This document shows positions 18,074 to 26,042 of a stretch of 64,000 bases of DNA, in pieces. The DNA comes from JAKALD01 sp963817785 (lineage in GTDB: Bacteria; Pseudomonadota; Gammaproteobacteria; Burkholderiales; SG8-39): positions 806,001 to 870,000 of the forward strand of contig CAWFPL010000008.1 in NCBI GenBank assembly GCA_963817785.1. The letters run 5' to 3'. How positions within the stretch are numbered: position 1 is the stretch's first letter; each line of letters opens with the position of its first letter. The notes under the pieces were generated by a model. It was given only the letters and a program-made list of their open reading frames with translations. It searched no databases and was not told the DNA's origin. The position numbers were made by a program, and so were the translations under genes.

Positions 18074-19291
18074 ATGCTGCGCGCCGCGATGGCCTCTCCG
18101 CATCCCCCTTCGCCCGCCCGCCCGATGCGCGCGCTCCCGGCAACGATCTGGGCGCTGGGCATCGTCTCGCTGTGCATGGATTTCTCCTCGGAGCTGGTGC
18201 ACAGCCTGCTGCCGGTGTTCATGACCAGCGTGCTCGGCGCGAGCATGCTCGAAGTCGGCCTCGTCGAGGGCGTGGCCGAGGCCACCTCCTCCATCGTGAA
18301 GGTATTTTCCGGAGCACTCTCGGACCGCCTCGGCAGGCGCAAGCCGATCGTGCTGCTCGGCTACGGGCTCGCCGCGCTGTCCAAGCCGCTTTTCCCGCTC
18401 GCCAACTCGATCGCGCTGGTGCTCGGGGCGCGCTTCGTCGACCGCGTCGGCAAGGGCATCCGCGGCGCGCCGCGCGACGCGCTGATCGCCGACGTCACGC
18501 CCCCCGAGCTGCGCGGCACCGCCTACGGCCTGCGCCAGGCGCTCGACTCGGTCGGCGCGGTGCTCGGCCCGCTCGCCGGCGTCGGACTGATGCTGCTGCT
18601 CGCCGACAACATCCACGCGGTGCTCTGGCTCGCCGTGCTGCCGGCGCTGGCCGCCGTGTTGCTGCTGCTGTTCGCGGTGCGCGAGCCCGAGGCGGCGCAC
18701 GCCCCCGGCCAGGCGCGGCCGCCGATCGCGCTGCGGGCGCTGCGCGAGCTCGGCGCGCGCTACTGGGCCATCGTCGCGCTCGGCGCCGTGCTGACGCTGG
18801 CGCGCTTCTCCGAGGCGTTTCTGGTGCTGCGCGCGAAGGACCTCGGCCTGGACATCGCACTCGTGCCGCTGGTGATCGTGGTCATGAGCACGGTCTACGC
18901 CGCGGCCTCCTACCCGGCGGGGCTCGCCGCCGACCGCGGCGGGCGCCGCGCGCTGCTGTTCTGGGGCCTGACGGCGCTGATCGCCGCCGACCTCGTGCTC
19001 GGCGCCGCGGGATCGATCGGCGCGGTATTCGCCGGGGTGGCGCTGTGGGGCGTGCACATGGGGCTCACGCAGGGGTTGCTCTCGACCCTGGTCGCGGACG
19101 CCGCGCCTGCGGCGCAGCGCGGCACCGCCTTCGGGTTTTTCAACCTGGTGAGCGGCCTCGCGCTGCTCGCCGCGAGCGTGCTCGCCGGCTGGTTGTGGAG
19201 CACGTTCGGCGCCGACTGGACCTTTTTCGCCGGCGCCGGCTTCACCTCGGTGGCGCTCGCCGGTCTGCTCGCCTCAGCGCCGCGGCGCTGA
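18074..19291 (+). CDS. MFS transporter
   Basis: Inner-membrane transporter, 405 residues, about 12 hydrophobic segments. The MFS loop 2-3 motif is GALSDRLGRRKPIVLLGYG (~residues 84-102) with its half-repeat YPAGLAADRGGRRALLF in the second half. The block FVDRVGKGIRGAPRDALIADV is characteristic of a subgroup annotated as MFS transporters of unknown substrate, sometimes linked to heavy-metal or drug export. Several in-frame ATGs exist within the first 18 residues; MRALPATIWALGIVSLCMDF may be the true start. It stands alone between bactofilin and the DUF4337 gene. Confidence 0.85.
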   Translation: MLRAAMASPHPPSPARPMRALPATIWALGIVSLCMDFSSELVHSLLPVFMTSVLGASMLEVGLVEGVAEATSSIVKVFSGALSDRLGRRKPIVLLGYGLAALSKPLFPLANSIALVLGARFVDRVGKGIRGAPRDALIADVTPPELRGTAYGLRQALDSVGAVLGPLAGVGLMLLLADNIHAVLWLAVLPALAAVLLLLFAVREPEAAHAPGQARPPIALRALRELGARYWAIVALGAVLTLARFSEAFLVLRAKDLGLDIALVPLVIVVMSTVYAAASYPAGLAADRGGRRALLFWGLTALIAADLVLGAAGSIGAVFAGVALWGVHMGLTQGLLSTLVADAAPAAQRGTAFGFFNLVSGLALLAASVLAGWLWSTFGADWTFFAGAGFTSVALAGLLASAPRR

Positions 19292-19342
19292 GGCCGGGCG
19301 CGGACGCTACAATCCGCGCTCGGATATTCGGGAGGCAGGCGC

Positions 19343-19900
19343 ATGGCAGGGGCCCACGGCCACGTCGATCATCGCACCGACAAGCGCATCGCGCTGCTGA
19401 TCGCGGTGCTCGCGCTGGTGCTCGCGTTCTCCGAGACGCTCGGCAAGTCCGCGCAAACCGCCGGCCTTACGGCCAACATCGAGGCCGCCAACCTGTGGGC
19501 CTTCTTCCAGGCGAAGACCGTCCGCCAGACCACGCTGCGCACCGCCGCCGAGCTGCTCGAGGCGCAGTCCGGCGCGCTCGCCCCCGATGCCGCGCGCAAG
19601 CAGGCCGAGAAATGGAAGCAGGCCGCCGAGCGCTACCAGAGCGAGCCCGAGACCGGCGAGGGCCGCAACGAGCTCGCCACGCGCGCCCAAGGCTCCGAAG
19701 CGAGGCGCGATCGCGCGCTGGCCGCGTATCACCACTACGAGCTCGCCTCGGCGGCGGTGCAGATCGCCATCGTGCTCGCCTCCGCCTCGATCATCACCGA
19801 GACCATGGCGCTCGCCTGGATCGCCGGCGCGCTCGGCCTGGCGGGGGTGGTGCTGTGCGTGATCGGGTTCTGGTTCCCGACCGCGGTGCACATGCTCTAG
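19343..19900 (+). CDS. DUF4337 membrane protein
   Basis: 185 residues. One membrane helix lies near the N-terminus (RIALLIAVLALVLAFSETLG), a charged soluble middle (AARKQAEKWKQAAERYQSEPETGEGR) follows, and two membrane helices close the protein (AAVQIAIVLASASIITETMAL and GALGLAGVVLCVIGFWFPT). The ANIEAANLWAFFQAKTVRQT block is the DUF4337 hallmark. The function is unknown. GGAGG lies upstream of the ATG. It is followed by a long hairpin and converges on kup. Confidence 0.85.
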   Translation: MAGAHGHVDHRTDKRIALLIAVLALVLAFSETLGKSAQTAGLTANIEAANLWAFFQAKTVRQTTLRTAAELLEAQSGALAPDAARKQAEKWKQAAERYQSEPETGEGRNELATRAQGSEARRDRALAAYHHYELASAAVQIAIVLASASIITETMALAWIAGALGLAGVVLCVIGFWFPTAVHML

Positions 19901-19961
19901 TCCGCCACCGCGCGGCCCGCGGCTCGATGCGTCCGGCGTGCAGGTTTTGCTTTTAACCCTA

Positions 19962-20023
19962 TCTCCCCCATTTCCGAATTTCGCCGCGCGGGAGCGCGCG
20001 GCGAAATTCGGAAATGGGGGAGA
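19962..20023. repeat. Perfect 28-bp inverted repeat (hairpin) between convergent genes
   Basis: The left arm 19962-19989 (starts TCTCCCCCATTTCCG) is the exact reverse complement of 19996-20023; a 6-nt loop (GGGAGC) separates them. The hairpin lies 61 nt after the DUF4337 stop and 56 nt before the kup stop. No T-run follows either arm, so it is not a textbook intrinsic terminator, though it may still end both transcripts or be a dispersed palindromic repeat. No second copy was seen in this window. Confidence 0.85.
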
Positions 20024-20079
20024 CCATGGAACGGCAAACCTGCGCCGGGCGGACCCGCAGTCCGGCGCCCCGCTCCCCC

Positions 20080-21969
20080 TCAAATCTCGACCTGCGTCCC
20101 CAGCTCGATCACGCGGTTGGGCGGGATATTGAAGTAGGCCACCGCGCTGCCGGCGTTGCGCGCCATGGCCGCGAACAGGCGCTCGCGCCACAGCGCCATG
20201 CCGCTCGGCGCGCCGACGGTCGGGATCAGGGTCTCGCGGCTGAGGAAGAACGAGGTCTCCATCATGGTCACCGGCAGCCCCTGCGTCTTGCACAGCTCGG
20301 TGAGCGCCTGCGACACGTCGGGCCGGTTCTTGAAGCCGAACTGCAGGATCACGCGCCAGCACTCGTGGCCGAGCGGCTCGACGCTCACGCGCTGGTCGAA
20401 CGGCACCCACGGCACGTCCTTCACCATCACGGTGAGGAACACCACGCGCTCGTGCAGCACCTTGTTGTGGTTCAGGTTGTGCAGCAGCGCGTGCGGCACC
20501 GCGTCGGGCGTCGCGCTCAGGTACACCGCGGTGCCGGGCACGCGGTGCGGCGGCTCGATGAACAGCGACTTCAGGAACTGCTCCAGCGGCACCGAGCCGC
20601 TGCGCAGCCGCGCCAGCAGGATGTTGCGCCCGTCGCGCCAGGTGCGCATCAGCAGGAACACCGCCGCCCCCAGCGCCAGCGGGAACCAGCCGCCCTCGTG
20701 GATCTTGAGCAGGCTCGAGGCGAAGAACGCCGCGTCGACCACCATGAAGAAGCCCGTCGCCGCGATGCACAGCATCAGGTTGTAGCCCCAGCCGAAGCGG
20801 ATCACGAAGAAGGTGAGGAAGGTGGTCACCAGCATGGTGCCGGTGACCGCGACTCCGTAGGCCGAGGCCAGGCGCGAGGACGAGCCGAAGCCCAGCACCG
20901 CCGCGATGATCGCGATCAGCAGCATCCAGTTCACCGCCGGGATGTAGATCTGTCCCATCTCCTTGGCCGAGGTCTGGATGATGTTCATGCGCGGCAGGAA
21001 GCCGAGCTGGATCGCCTGCCGGGTGAGCGAGTAGGTGCCCGAGATCGTCGCCTGCGAGGCGATCACGGTGGCCGCGGTGGCGAGGCCGACCATCGGGTAC
21101 AGCGCCCAGGACGGAAACAGCAGGTAGAACGGGTTGCTGATCATCTTCGGGTCGGCGATCAGCAGCGCGCCCTGGCCGAAGTAGTTGAGCGTGAGCGCCG
21201 GAAACACCAGCGCGAACCAGGCGAAGCGGATCGGGCCCGCGCCGAAGTGCCCCATGTCGGCGTACAGCGCCTCGGCGCCGGTGAAGGCGAGCAGCACCGA
21301 GCCGAGCACCACGAACGAGCCGAAGCCGTGCTCGGTGACGAAGCGCGCCGCGTGGATCGGGTCGAGCGCCGCGAGGATCGCGGGATGCTTGGCGATGCCG
21401 TATACGCCGACCGCGGCCAGCGCGACGAACCAGACTACGGTGATCGGCCCGAACAGGGCCCCGACCGTCGCGGTGCCGAAGCGCTGGCCGACGAACAGGC
21501 CGACCAGCACGGCCACCGAGAGCGGCAGCACGTACGACTGAAACTCGGTCGTGCCGACCGCAAGCCCTTCGACGGCCGAGAGCACCGAGATCGCCGGCGT
21601 GAGCACCGCGTCGCCGTAGAACAGCGACGCCCCGAACACGCCGAGCAGCAGGATCGCGTGGTGCCAGCGCGCCCGCCCGCGCACCGAGGACGAGGCGAGC
21701 GCGAGCAGCGCCATGATCCCGCCCTCGCCCTTGTTGTCGGCGCGCATGATCAGCGTCACGTACTTGAGCGAGACCACGATCATCAGCGCCCAGAAGATCG
21801 TCGACAGCCCGCCGAGCACGTTCTCCGGGTTGAGCGGGATGCCGTGGCCCTCGCCGAAGGTCTCCTTCACCGCGTACAGCGGGCTGGTGCCGATGTCGCC
21901 GTAGACGACGCCGAGCGCCGCGAGCGTCAGCGCGGCGCGCGAGTGGTGCGGAGTGGTTCCGTTGGCCAT
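20080..21969 (-). CDS. kup: Low-affinity potassium transporter Kup
   Basis: K+/H+ symporter, 629 residues, inner membrane. The N-terminus has the family motif ALGVVYGDIGTSPLYAVKE (~residues 14-32). About 12 hydrophobic segments follow, including VFGASLFYGDAVLTPAISVLSA and ALYADMGHFG. The hydrophilic C-terminal domain from about residue 460 contains PGTAVYLSATPDAVPHALLHNLNHNKVLH, a stretch given as landmark only in parts: PGTAVYLS and NHNKVLHE. The start is the ATG of MANGTTPHH; the frame extends 17 codons further without family similarity. The length fits the usual 620-635. Confidence 0.95.
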   Translation of the reverse strand: MANGTTPHHSRAALTLAALGVVYGDIGTSPLYAVKETFGEGHGIPLNPENVLGGLSTIFWALMIVVSLKYVTLIMRADNKGEGGIMALLALASSSVRGRARWHHAILLLGVFGASLFYGDAVLTPAISVLSAVEGLAVGTTEFQSYVLPLSVAVLVGLFVGQRFGTATVGALFGPITVVWFVALAAVGVYGIAKHPAILAALDPIHAARFVTEHGFGSFVVLGSVLLAFTGAEALYADMGHFGAGPIRFAWFALVFPALTLNYFGQGALLIADPKMISNPFYLLFPSWALYPMVGLATAATVIASQATISGTYSLTRQAIQLGFLPRMNIIQTSAKEMGQIYIPAVNWMLLIAIIAAVLGFGSSSRLASAYGVAVTGTMLVTTFLTFFVIRFGWGYNLMLCIAATGFFMVVDAAFFASSLLKIHEGGWFPLALGAAVFLLMRTWRDGRNILLARLRSGSVPLEQFLKSLFIEPPHRVPGTAVYLSATPDAVPHALLHNLNHNKVLHERVVFLTVMVKDVPWVPFDQRVSVEPLGHECWRVILQFGFKNRPDVSQALTELCKTQGLPVTMMETSFFLSRETLIPTVGAPSGMALWRERLFAAMARNAGSAVAYFNIPPNRVIELGTQVEI

Positions 21970-22048
21970 GCAGGGCTGGACGGGACGGGAGGCCGCGAAC
22001 CCTACTCCCGCACTGCACAAATTGCAAACCGGGGTTCGCGGCCCGGCG

Positions 22049-22729
22049 CTACAGAAAGCGCTGCCGCCCCGGGCCGCCGCGCTCGCCGGCGAGCACGCGG
22101 TCGGCCACGAACGGGTTGCTCGCGCGCTCCGCGCCGAAGGTGGACATCAGGCCGTGCCCTGGAATGAACTGCACCTCCTCGCCGAGCGGCCAGAGCTGCG
22201 TGGTGATCGAGCGGATCAGCGTGTCCAGGTCGCCGCGCGGCAAGTCGGTACGCCCGATCGAGCCCGCGAACAGCACGTCGCCCACCAGCGCCAGCCGGTC
22301 CTCGGCCGAAAAGAAGGTCACGTGCCCGGGCGTGTGCCCCGGGCAATGGCGCACCTCGAGAGTCAGGTCGCCGACAGTGACGCGGTCCCCGCCCTCCAGC
22401 CAGCAGTCCGGCTCGAACGCCTCCACGCGCTCGAAGCCGAAGCGCAGGGCCTGCGCGGGAAGCTGCTCGATCCAGAACCGGTCCTCGCGCTGCGGCCCTT
22501 CGACCGGCAGCCCGGTCATGCGGCGCAGCTCCGCGCTGCCGCCGCAGTGGTCGATGTGCCCGTGCGTGAGCAGGATCTTCTGCAGCTCGGCGCCGGAGCG
22601 CTCCACCGCCTCGAGGATGCGCTCCAGGTCGCCGCCCGGGTCGACGACGGCCGCCTTGTTGCTGCGCTCGCAGATGAGCAGCGAGCAGTTCTGCTGGAAC
22701 GGCGTGACGGGAACGATCGCGACCTTCAC
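22049..22729 (-). CDS. Metallo-beta-lactamase-fold hydrolase (glyoxalase II-like)
   Basis: 226 residues. It has the zinc motif THGHIDHCGG (~residues 55-64), a downstream HCPGHTPGHVTFF histidine, the GDVLFAGSIGRTDLPRGD aspartate block and the closing PGHGLMSTFGAERASNPF. The short form without the C-terminal GloB helical domain matches YcbL/type II glyoxalase-like hydrolases that cleave thioesters such as S-lactoylglutathione. The GTG start overlaps the preceding reductase stop in GTGA, so the two are co-translated. The exact substrate is uncertain. Confidence 0.85.
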   Translation of the reverse strand: MKVAIVPVTPFQQNCSLLICERSNKAAVVDPGGDLERILEAVERSGAELQKILLTHGHIDHCGGSAELRRMTGLPVEGPQREDRFWIEQLPAQALRFGFERVEAFEPDCWLEGGDRVTVGDLTLEVRHCPGHTPGHVTFFSAEDRLALVGDVLFAGSIGRTDLPRGDLDTLIRSITTQLWPLGEEVQFIPGHGLMSTFGAERASNPFVADRVLAGERGGPGRQRFL

Positions 22730-23715
22730 GGCTGGTACAGCCCCTTGGCGGCGGCCTTGTGCGCGGCGAGCGCCGCGGCGAGCTCGAACACCGGCGCCGC
22801 GACGTTCGCGGAGCGCGCGAAGGCGAGCGGTGCCATCACCTGCGCCTCGATCTCCATCGGCCGGCCGCGCTCGTAGTCCTGCAGCATCGAGGGCTTGTGC
22901 GCCAGCCCGCCGGCGGGCGGCGCGCCGGGGCGCGCCGGCGCGCCCTCGATCGCCACGCCGTGCGCGGCGGCGATCGCGCGCCCCTCCTCGCGGATGCGCG
23001 CGGCGAGCGCCTGCAGCGCGGGGTCGGCCATCATCGCCGCCACCGTCTCCTCGACGATCACGCACAGCGTCGAACTGACCAGGTTGTTGGCGAGCTTGTT
23101 CCACACTACCTGGCGGATGTCGCCGGTCTCGGGCGAATGCAGCCCGGCATCCTCGAGCGCCGCGCGCAGCGCCGCGACGCGAGCCGAGCGCCGGTCGTCG
23201 GGCTCGCCCACGGTCAGCATGTTGCGCCCGGGCGTGCGGTTCTCGACCACGCCCGGTTCGATCACCTCGTTCGCCGAGTACACCACGCCGCCCAGCAATC
23301 GCTCCGGCGCAATCGCGCGCGCGAGCCTTTCCTGGGGGTCGAGGCGCGAGAGATCGGGCGGCCTGGGCCTGGCGGCCGAGAGCCCCTGCGCGTACCACCA
23401 CGGAATGCCGTTCTGGCAGAACACCACCACGCCTTCGCGGCCCATCAGCGGCGCGATGGCATGCGGGACCGCGGCCAGGCCGGTGGCCTTGAGCGTCACG
23501 ATGACGAATTCGTGCGCGCCGAGCTCGACCGGGTCGTCGCTCGCGCGCACGCGGGCTTGAATGCGCTCCTCGCCGCTGAGCAGCGTCACTCCCTGCTCGC
23601 GGATCGCCGCGAGGTGCGCGCCACGCGCGACCACCGAAACGTCGTGTCCCGCGGCGCCGAGGCGCGCGGCGAAATGGCCGCCGACCGCGCCGGCTCCGAA
23701 GATGCAGATGCGCAT
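22726..23715 (-). CDS. Ketopantoate reductase family protein (PanE/ApbA-like)
   Basis: 329 residues. The N-terminal Rossmann motif is GAGAVGGHFAARLGAAGHDV (residues 7-26). The central block VFCQNGIPWW and the C-terminal VWNKLANNLVSSTLCVI (catalytic lysine in NKLANN) are standard for 2-dehydropantoate 2-reductase family enzymes, which reduce a 2-keto acid with NADPH. Many genomes carry several paralogues and this one may not be the pantothenate enzyme. It is followed without a gap by the metallo-hydrolase. Upstream lies an intrinsic terminator and a tiny open reading frame on the same strand. Confidence 0.82.
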   Translation of the reverse strand: MRICIFGAGAVGGHFAARLGAAGHDVSVVARGAHLAAIREQGVTLLSGEERIQARVRASDDPVELGAHEFVIVTLKATGLAAVPHAIAPLMGREGVVVFCQNGIPWWYAQGLSAARPRPPDLSRLDPQERLARAIAPERLLGGVVYSANEVIEPGVVENRTPGRNMLTVGEPDDRRSARVAALRAALEDAGLHSPETGDIRQVVWNKLANNLVSSTLCVIVEETVAAMMADPALQALAARIREEGRAIAAAHGVAIEGAPARPGAPPAGGLAHKPSMLQDYERGRPMEIEAQVMAPLAFARSANVAAPVFELAAALAAHKAAAKGLYQP

Positions 23716-23734
23716 GGTGAACTACCCCAATCCC

Positions 23735-23773
23735 GGAAAAGAAACGCCCCGAGCCGCTCGCGCGGCCGGGGCG
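23735..23773 (-). terminator. Intrinsic terminator between the tiny ORF and the ketopantoate-reductase-like gene
   Basis: On the reverse strand, an 11-bp G+C-rich stem with one bulge (outer arms CGCCCCG/CGGGGCG, inner GCCG/CGGC, loop 6 nt) is followed by TTTCTTTT. It sits about 20 nt after the stop of the 26-codon frame, and about 20 nt before the reductase start. It therefore either ends a separate small transcript or acts as an attenuator. Confidence 0.75.
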
Positions 23774-23795
23774 CGTACTGCCTTGGGGGCTCCAG

Positions 23796-23876
23796 CTAGC
23801 TTACGAAGCTCCCGATCCCGCGAGTTGATCCTCTGGAGGAGCTTTGGCTGCCGGTGCCGCCTTGTTCGACTCTCAC
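23796..23876 (-). CDS. Possible 26-residue peptide with an extreme Shine-Dalgarno sequence
   Basis: The GTG at 23876 opens a frame of 26 codons ending in TAG. The peptide is Gly/Ser/Arg-rich, starts MRVEQGG, ends GIGSFVS and has no cysteine. Upstream, on the same strand, GAAAGGAGGTGATCCA (23877-23892) is the exact complement of a 16S rRNA tail TGGATCACCTCCTTTC; GGAGG is 7 nt from the GTG. A -10-like TAGACT is about 25 nt further upstream. An intrinsic terminator follows. CTCCTCC inside the frame could pair with the ribosome binding site. It could be a leader peptide, a small protein, a ribosomally made peptide precursor, or a small RNA. No family was recognised. Confidence 0.45.
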   Translation of the reverse strand: MRVEQGGTGSQSSSRGSTRGIGSFVS

Positions 23877-24061
23877 TGGATCACCTCCTTTCGTGGTTGG
23901 CCAGCCGGCAGTCTAGCAGTCGGCGGCACGATGAAAAAGAGCGGCGTCGGCGCGTACGCGAAGAACGCAGCGCGCGGAAATGTCACAATAGAGGGCATGC
24001 TCCCTCGCCCGCCGCGCGCGCCGGCCCCGGGGACGCGCCGTCAACCGAATCGAGACCGCCC

Positions 24062-24244
24062 ATGCACATGACCCCCGAAGAGATCAAGGAATTCTGGCGC
24101 GACTTCTGCGAGCGCCACGGCTTGGGCAAGGACCTGGTCGCGAAGGGCGAGGCGAAGATCGATGCCGACCCCGAGTACTGGGCCGACCAGACGATGTGGC
24201 GGCTGCGCGACGCGCTCTCCGACCCGCGCAGCAAGCGCAAATGA
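24062..24244 (+). CDS. Hypothetical 60-residue protein
   Basis: A short acidic/basic mixed protein: MHMTPEEIKEFWRDFCERHG, then a Lys/Asp-rich middle and EYWADQTMWRLRDALSDPRSKRK at the end (shown in part). It looks like two amphipathic helices. No domain is recognised. The in-frame ATG two codons on may be the real start. It converges on ctaD and is divergent from the tiny ORF. The 120 nt before it hold no obvious promoter. Confidence 0.55.
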   Translation: MHMTPEEIKEFWRDFCERHGLGKDLVAKGEAKIDADPEYWADQTMWRLRDALSDPRSKRK

Positions 24245-24272
24245 GCCGCACGGCCCGCGGCCGCGCGCAGCG

Positions 24273-25874
24273 CTAGCTCAGGACCGGCGGCGTCTCGAAG
24301 GAGTGGTACGGCGCCGGCGTCGGCAGGTGCGTCCACTCGAGGGAATCCGCGCCCTCCCAGGGCTTGTCGGGCGCCTTGGCGCCGCTGCGGATGGCGCTCA
24401 CCAGGATGTACAGGAACAGCAGCTGCGACAGCGCGAAGCCGAACGCGCCGATGGTCGAGATCTGGTTCCAGGTCGTGAACTCCGGGTTGTAGTCGGCGAT
24501 CCGCCGCGGCATCCCGGCCAGGCCCAGGAAGAACTGGACGAAGAAGATCATGTTGAAGAAGATGATCGACAGCCAGAAGTGCCACTTGCCGAGCGTCTCG
24601 TTGTACATGCGGCCGGTCCACTTCGGCAGCCAGAAGTAGATCCCCGCGAACGCCGAGAACAGCGCGGCGCCGACCATAACGTAGTGGAAGTGCGCCACCA
24701 CGTAATACGTGCCGTGCAGCTGGATGTCGATCGGCGCCAAGGCAAGCACCAGGCCGGTGAAGCCGCCGATCACGAACAGGAACAGGAAACCGCAGGCGAA
24801 CAGCATCGGCGTCTCGAAGCTGAGCGAGCCGCGCCACATGGTGGCCACCCAGTTGAACACCTTCACCCCGGTGGGCACGGCGATCAGCGTCGTGGAGTAC
24901 ATGAAGAACAGCTGCGCCATCACCGGCATCCCGACGGTGAACATGTGGTGCGCCCAGACCATGAACGACAGGACCGCGATCGCCGCGGTCGCGTACACCA
25001 TCGAGGTGTAGCCGAACAGCGGCTTCCTCGAGAAGGCAGGGATGACCTGCGAGACCACGCCGAACGTGGGCAGGGCGATGATGTACACCTCGGGATGGCC
25101 GAAGAACCAGAAGATGTGCTCGTAAAGAACCGGGCTGCCGCCGCCGGCGGCGTTGAAGAACGCGGTGCCGAAGTGGCGGTCGGTGAGGGTCATGGTCACC
25201 GCACCCGCGAGCACGGGCATGACGGCCACCAGCAGGTAGGCGGTGATCAGCCAGGTCCAGCAGAACAACGGCATGCGCATCAGGCTCATCCCCGGGGCGC
25301 GCATGTTGAGGATGGTGGTGATGATGTTGATCGAGCCCATGATCGAGCTGATCCCGAGCAGGTGCACCGCGAAGATGGTGAAGTCCATCCCCATGCCCAT
25401 CTGCACCGTGAGCGGGGCGTACATCGTCCAGCCGGTACCCGGCGCGCCGCCCGGCATGAAGAACGAGAGGATCATCAGCGAGGCCGCGAAAGGCAGCAGC
25501 CAGAAGCTGAAGTTGTTCAGGCGACCGAACGCCATGTCGGGGGCGCCGATCTGCATCGGGATCAGCCAGTTCGCGAAGCCGACGAACGCCGGCATGATCG
25601 CGCCGAAGATCATGATCAGGCCGTGCATCGTGGTCAGCTGATCGAAGAACTCGGGCTGCACGATCTGCATGCCGGGCTCGAACAGCTCGGAGCGGATCAC
25701 CAGCGCCATCATCCCGCCCACGAAGAACATGATCCCCGCGAACACCAGGTACATCGTGCCGATGTCCTTGTGGTTCGTCGTGGTGATCCAGCGCATGATC
25801 CCGCGATGCGGGCCGTGGTATCCCTGCGTCTCGCCGCGCAGCGGCTCGCCGTGGGTGTCGAGCACTGCGCTCAT
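24273..25874 (-). CDS. ctaD: Cytochrome c oxidase subunit I (aa3-type)
   Basis: Catalytic subunit of the terminal oxidase, 533 residues, twelve membrane helices. The haem and copper ligands are recognisable: MHGLIMIFGAI (helix II His), WFFGHPEVYI (His-Tyr crosslink region), VWAHHMFTVG (two CuB histidines) and YYVVAHFHYVMVG (helix X histidines). The start at 25874 is fixed by AGGAG 6 nt upstream; the in-frame ATG two codons earlier would abut the ribosome binding site. Subunit II, subunit III and the Cu-insertion gene are not adjacent: the upstream gene is an M20 peptidase and the downstream gene a small hypothetical. Confidence 0.95.
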   Translation of the reverse strand: MSAVLDTHGEPLRGETQGYHGPHRGIMRWITTTNHKDIGTMYLVFAGIMFFVGGMMALVIRSELFEPGMQIVQPEFFDQLTTMHGLIMIFGAIMPAFVGFANWLIPMQIGAPDMAFGRLNNFSFWLLPFAASLMILSFFMPGGAPGTGWTMYAPLTVQMGMGMDFTIFAVHLLGISSIMGSINIITTILNMRAPGMSLMRMPLFCWTWLITAYLLVAVMPVLAGAVTMTLTDRHFGTAFFNAAGGGSPVLYEHIFWFFGHPEVYIIALPTFGVVSQVIPAFSRKPLFGYTSMVYATAAIAVLSFMVWAHHMFTVGMPVMAQLFFMYSTTLIAVPTGVKVFNWVATMWRGSLSFETPMLFACGFLFLFVIGGFTGLVLALAPIDIQLHGTYYVVAHFHYVMVGAALFSAFAGIYFWLPKWTGRMYNETLGKWHFWLSIIFFNMIFFVQFFLGLAGMPRRIADYNPEFTTWNQISTIGAFGFALSQLLFLYILVSAIRSGAKAPDKPWEGADSLEWTHLPTPAPYHSFETPPVLS

Positions 25875-26042
25875 TGCCATCTCCTGGTCGGTTATCCTGC
25901 CGTCGCGCGCAACCTTGCCGTCAGCCCGCGCTGACGCAGGTGCAAGCGCCGGGGCCGCGCGCAGCTGCGCGCTCAAGCGCGTGCGACACGAACCCTGGAA
26001 GAGAAGTTCCTGCCTGAATCGATGAAGGCTTCGGCGCGCGGC

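Noticed and set aside
20014..22167. A 717-codon + strand frame opposite kup
   Set aside because: Antisense to a well-conserved transporter; repetitive Arg/His/Glu composition.
23877..23892. TGGATCACCTCCTTTC on the + strand as the end of a 16S rRNA gene
   Set aside because: No other 16S sequence precedes it; it is best explained as the complement of a very strong ribosome binding site on the reverse strand.
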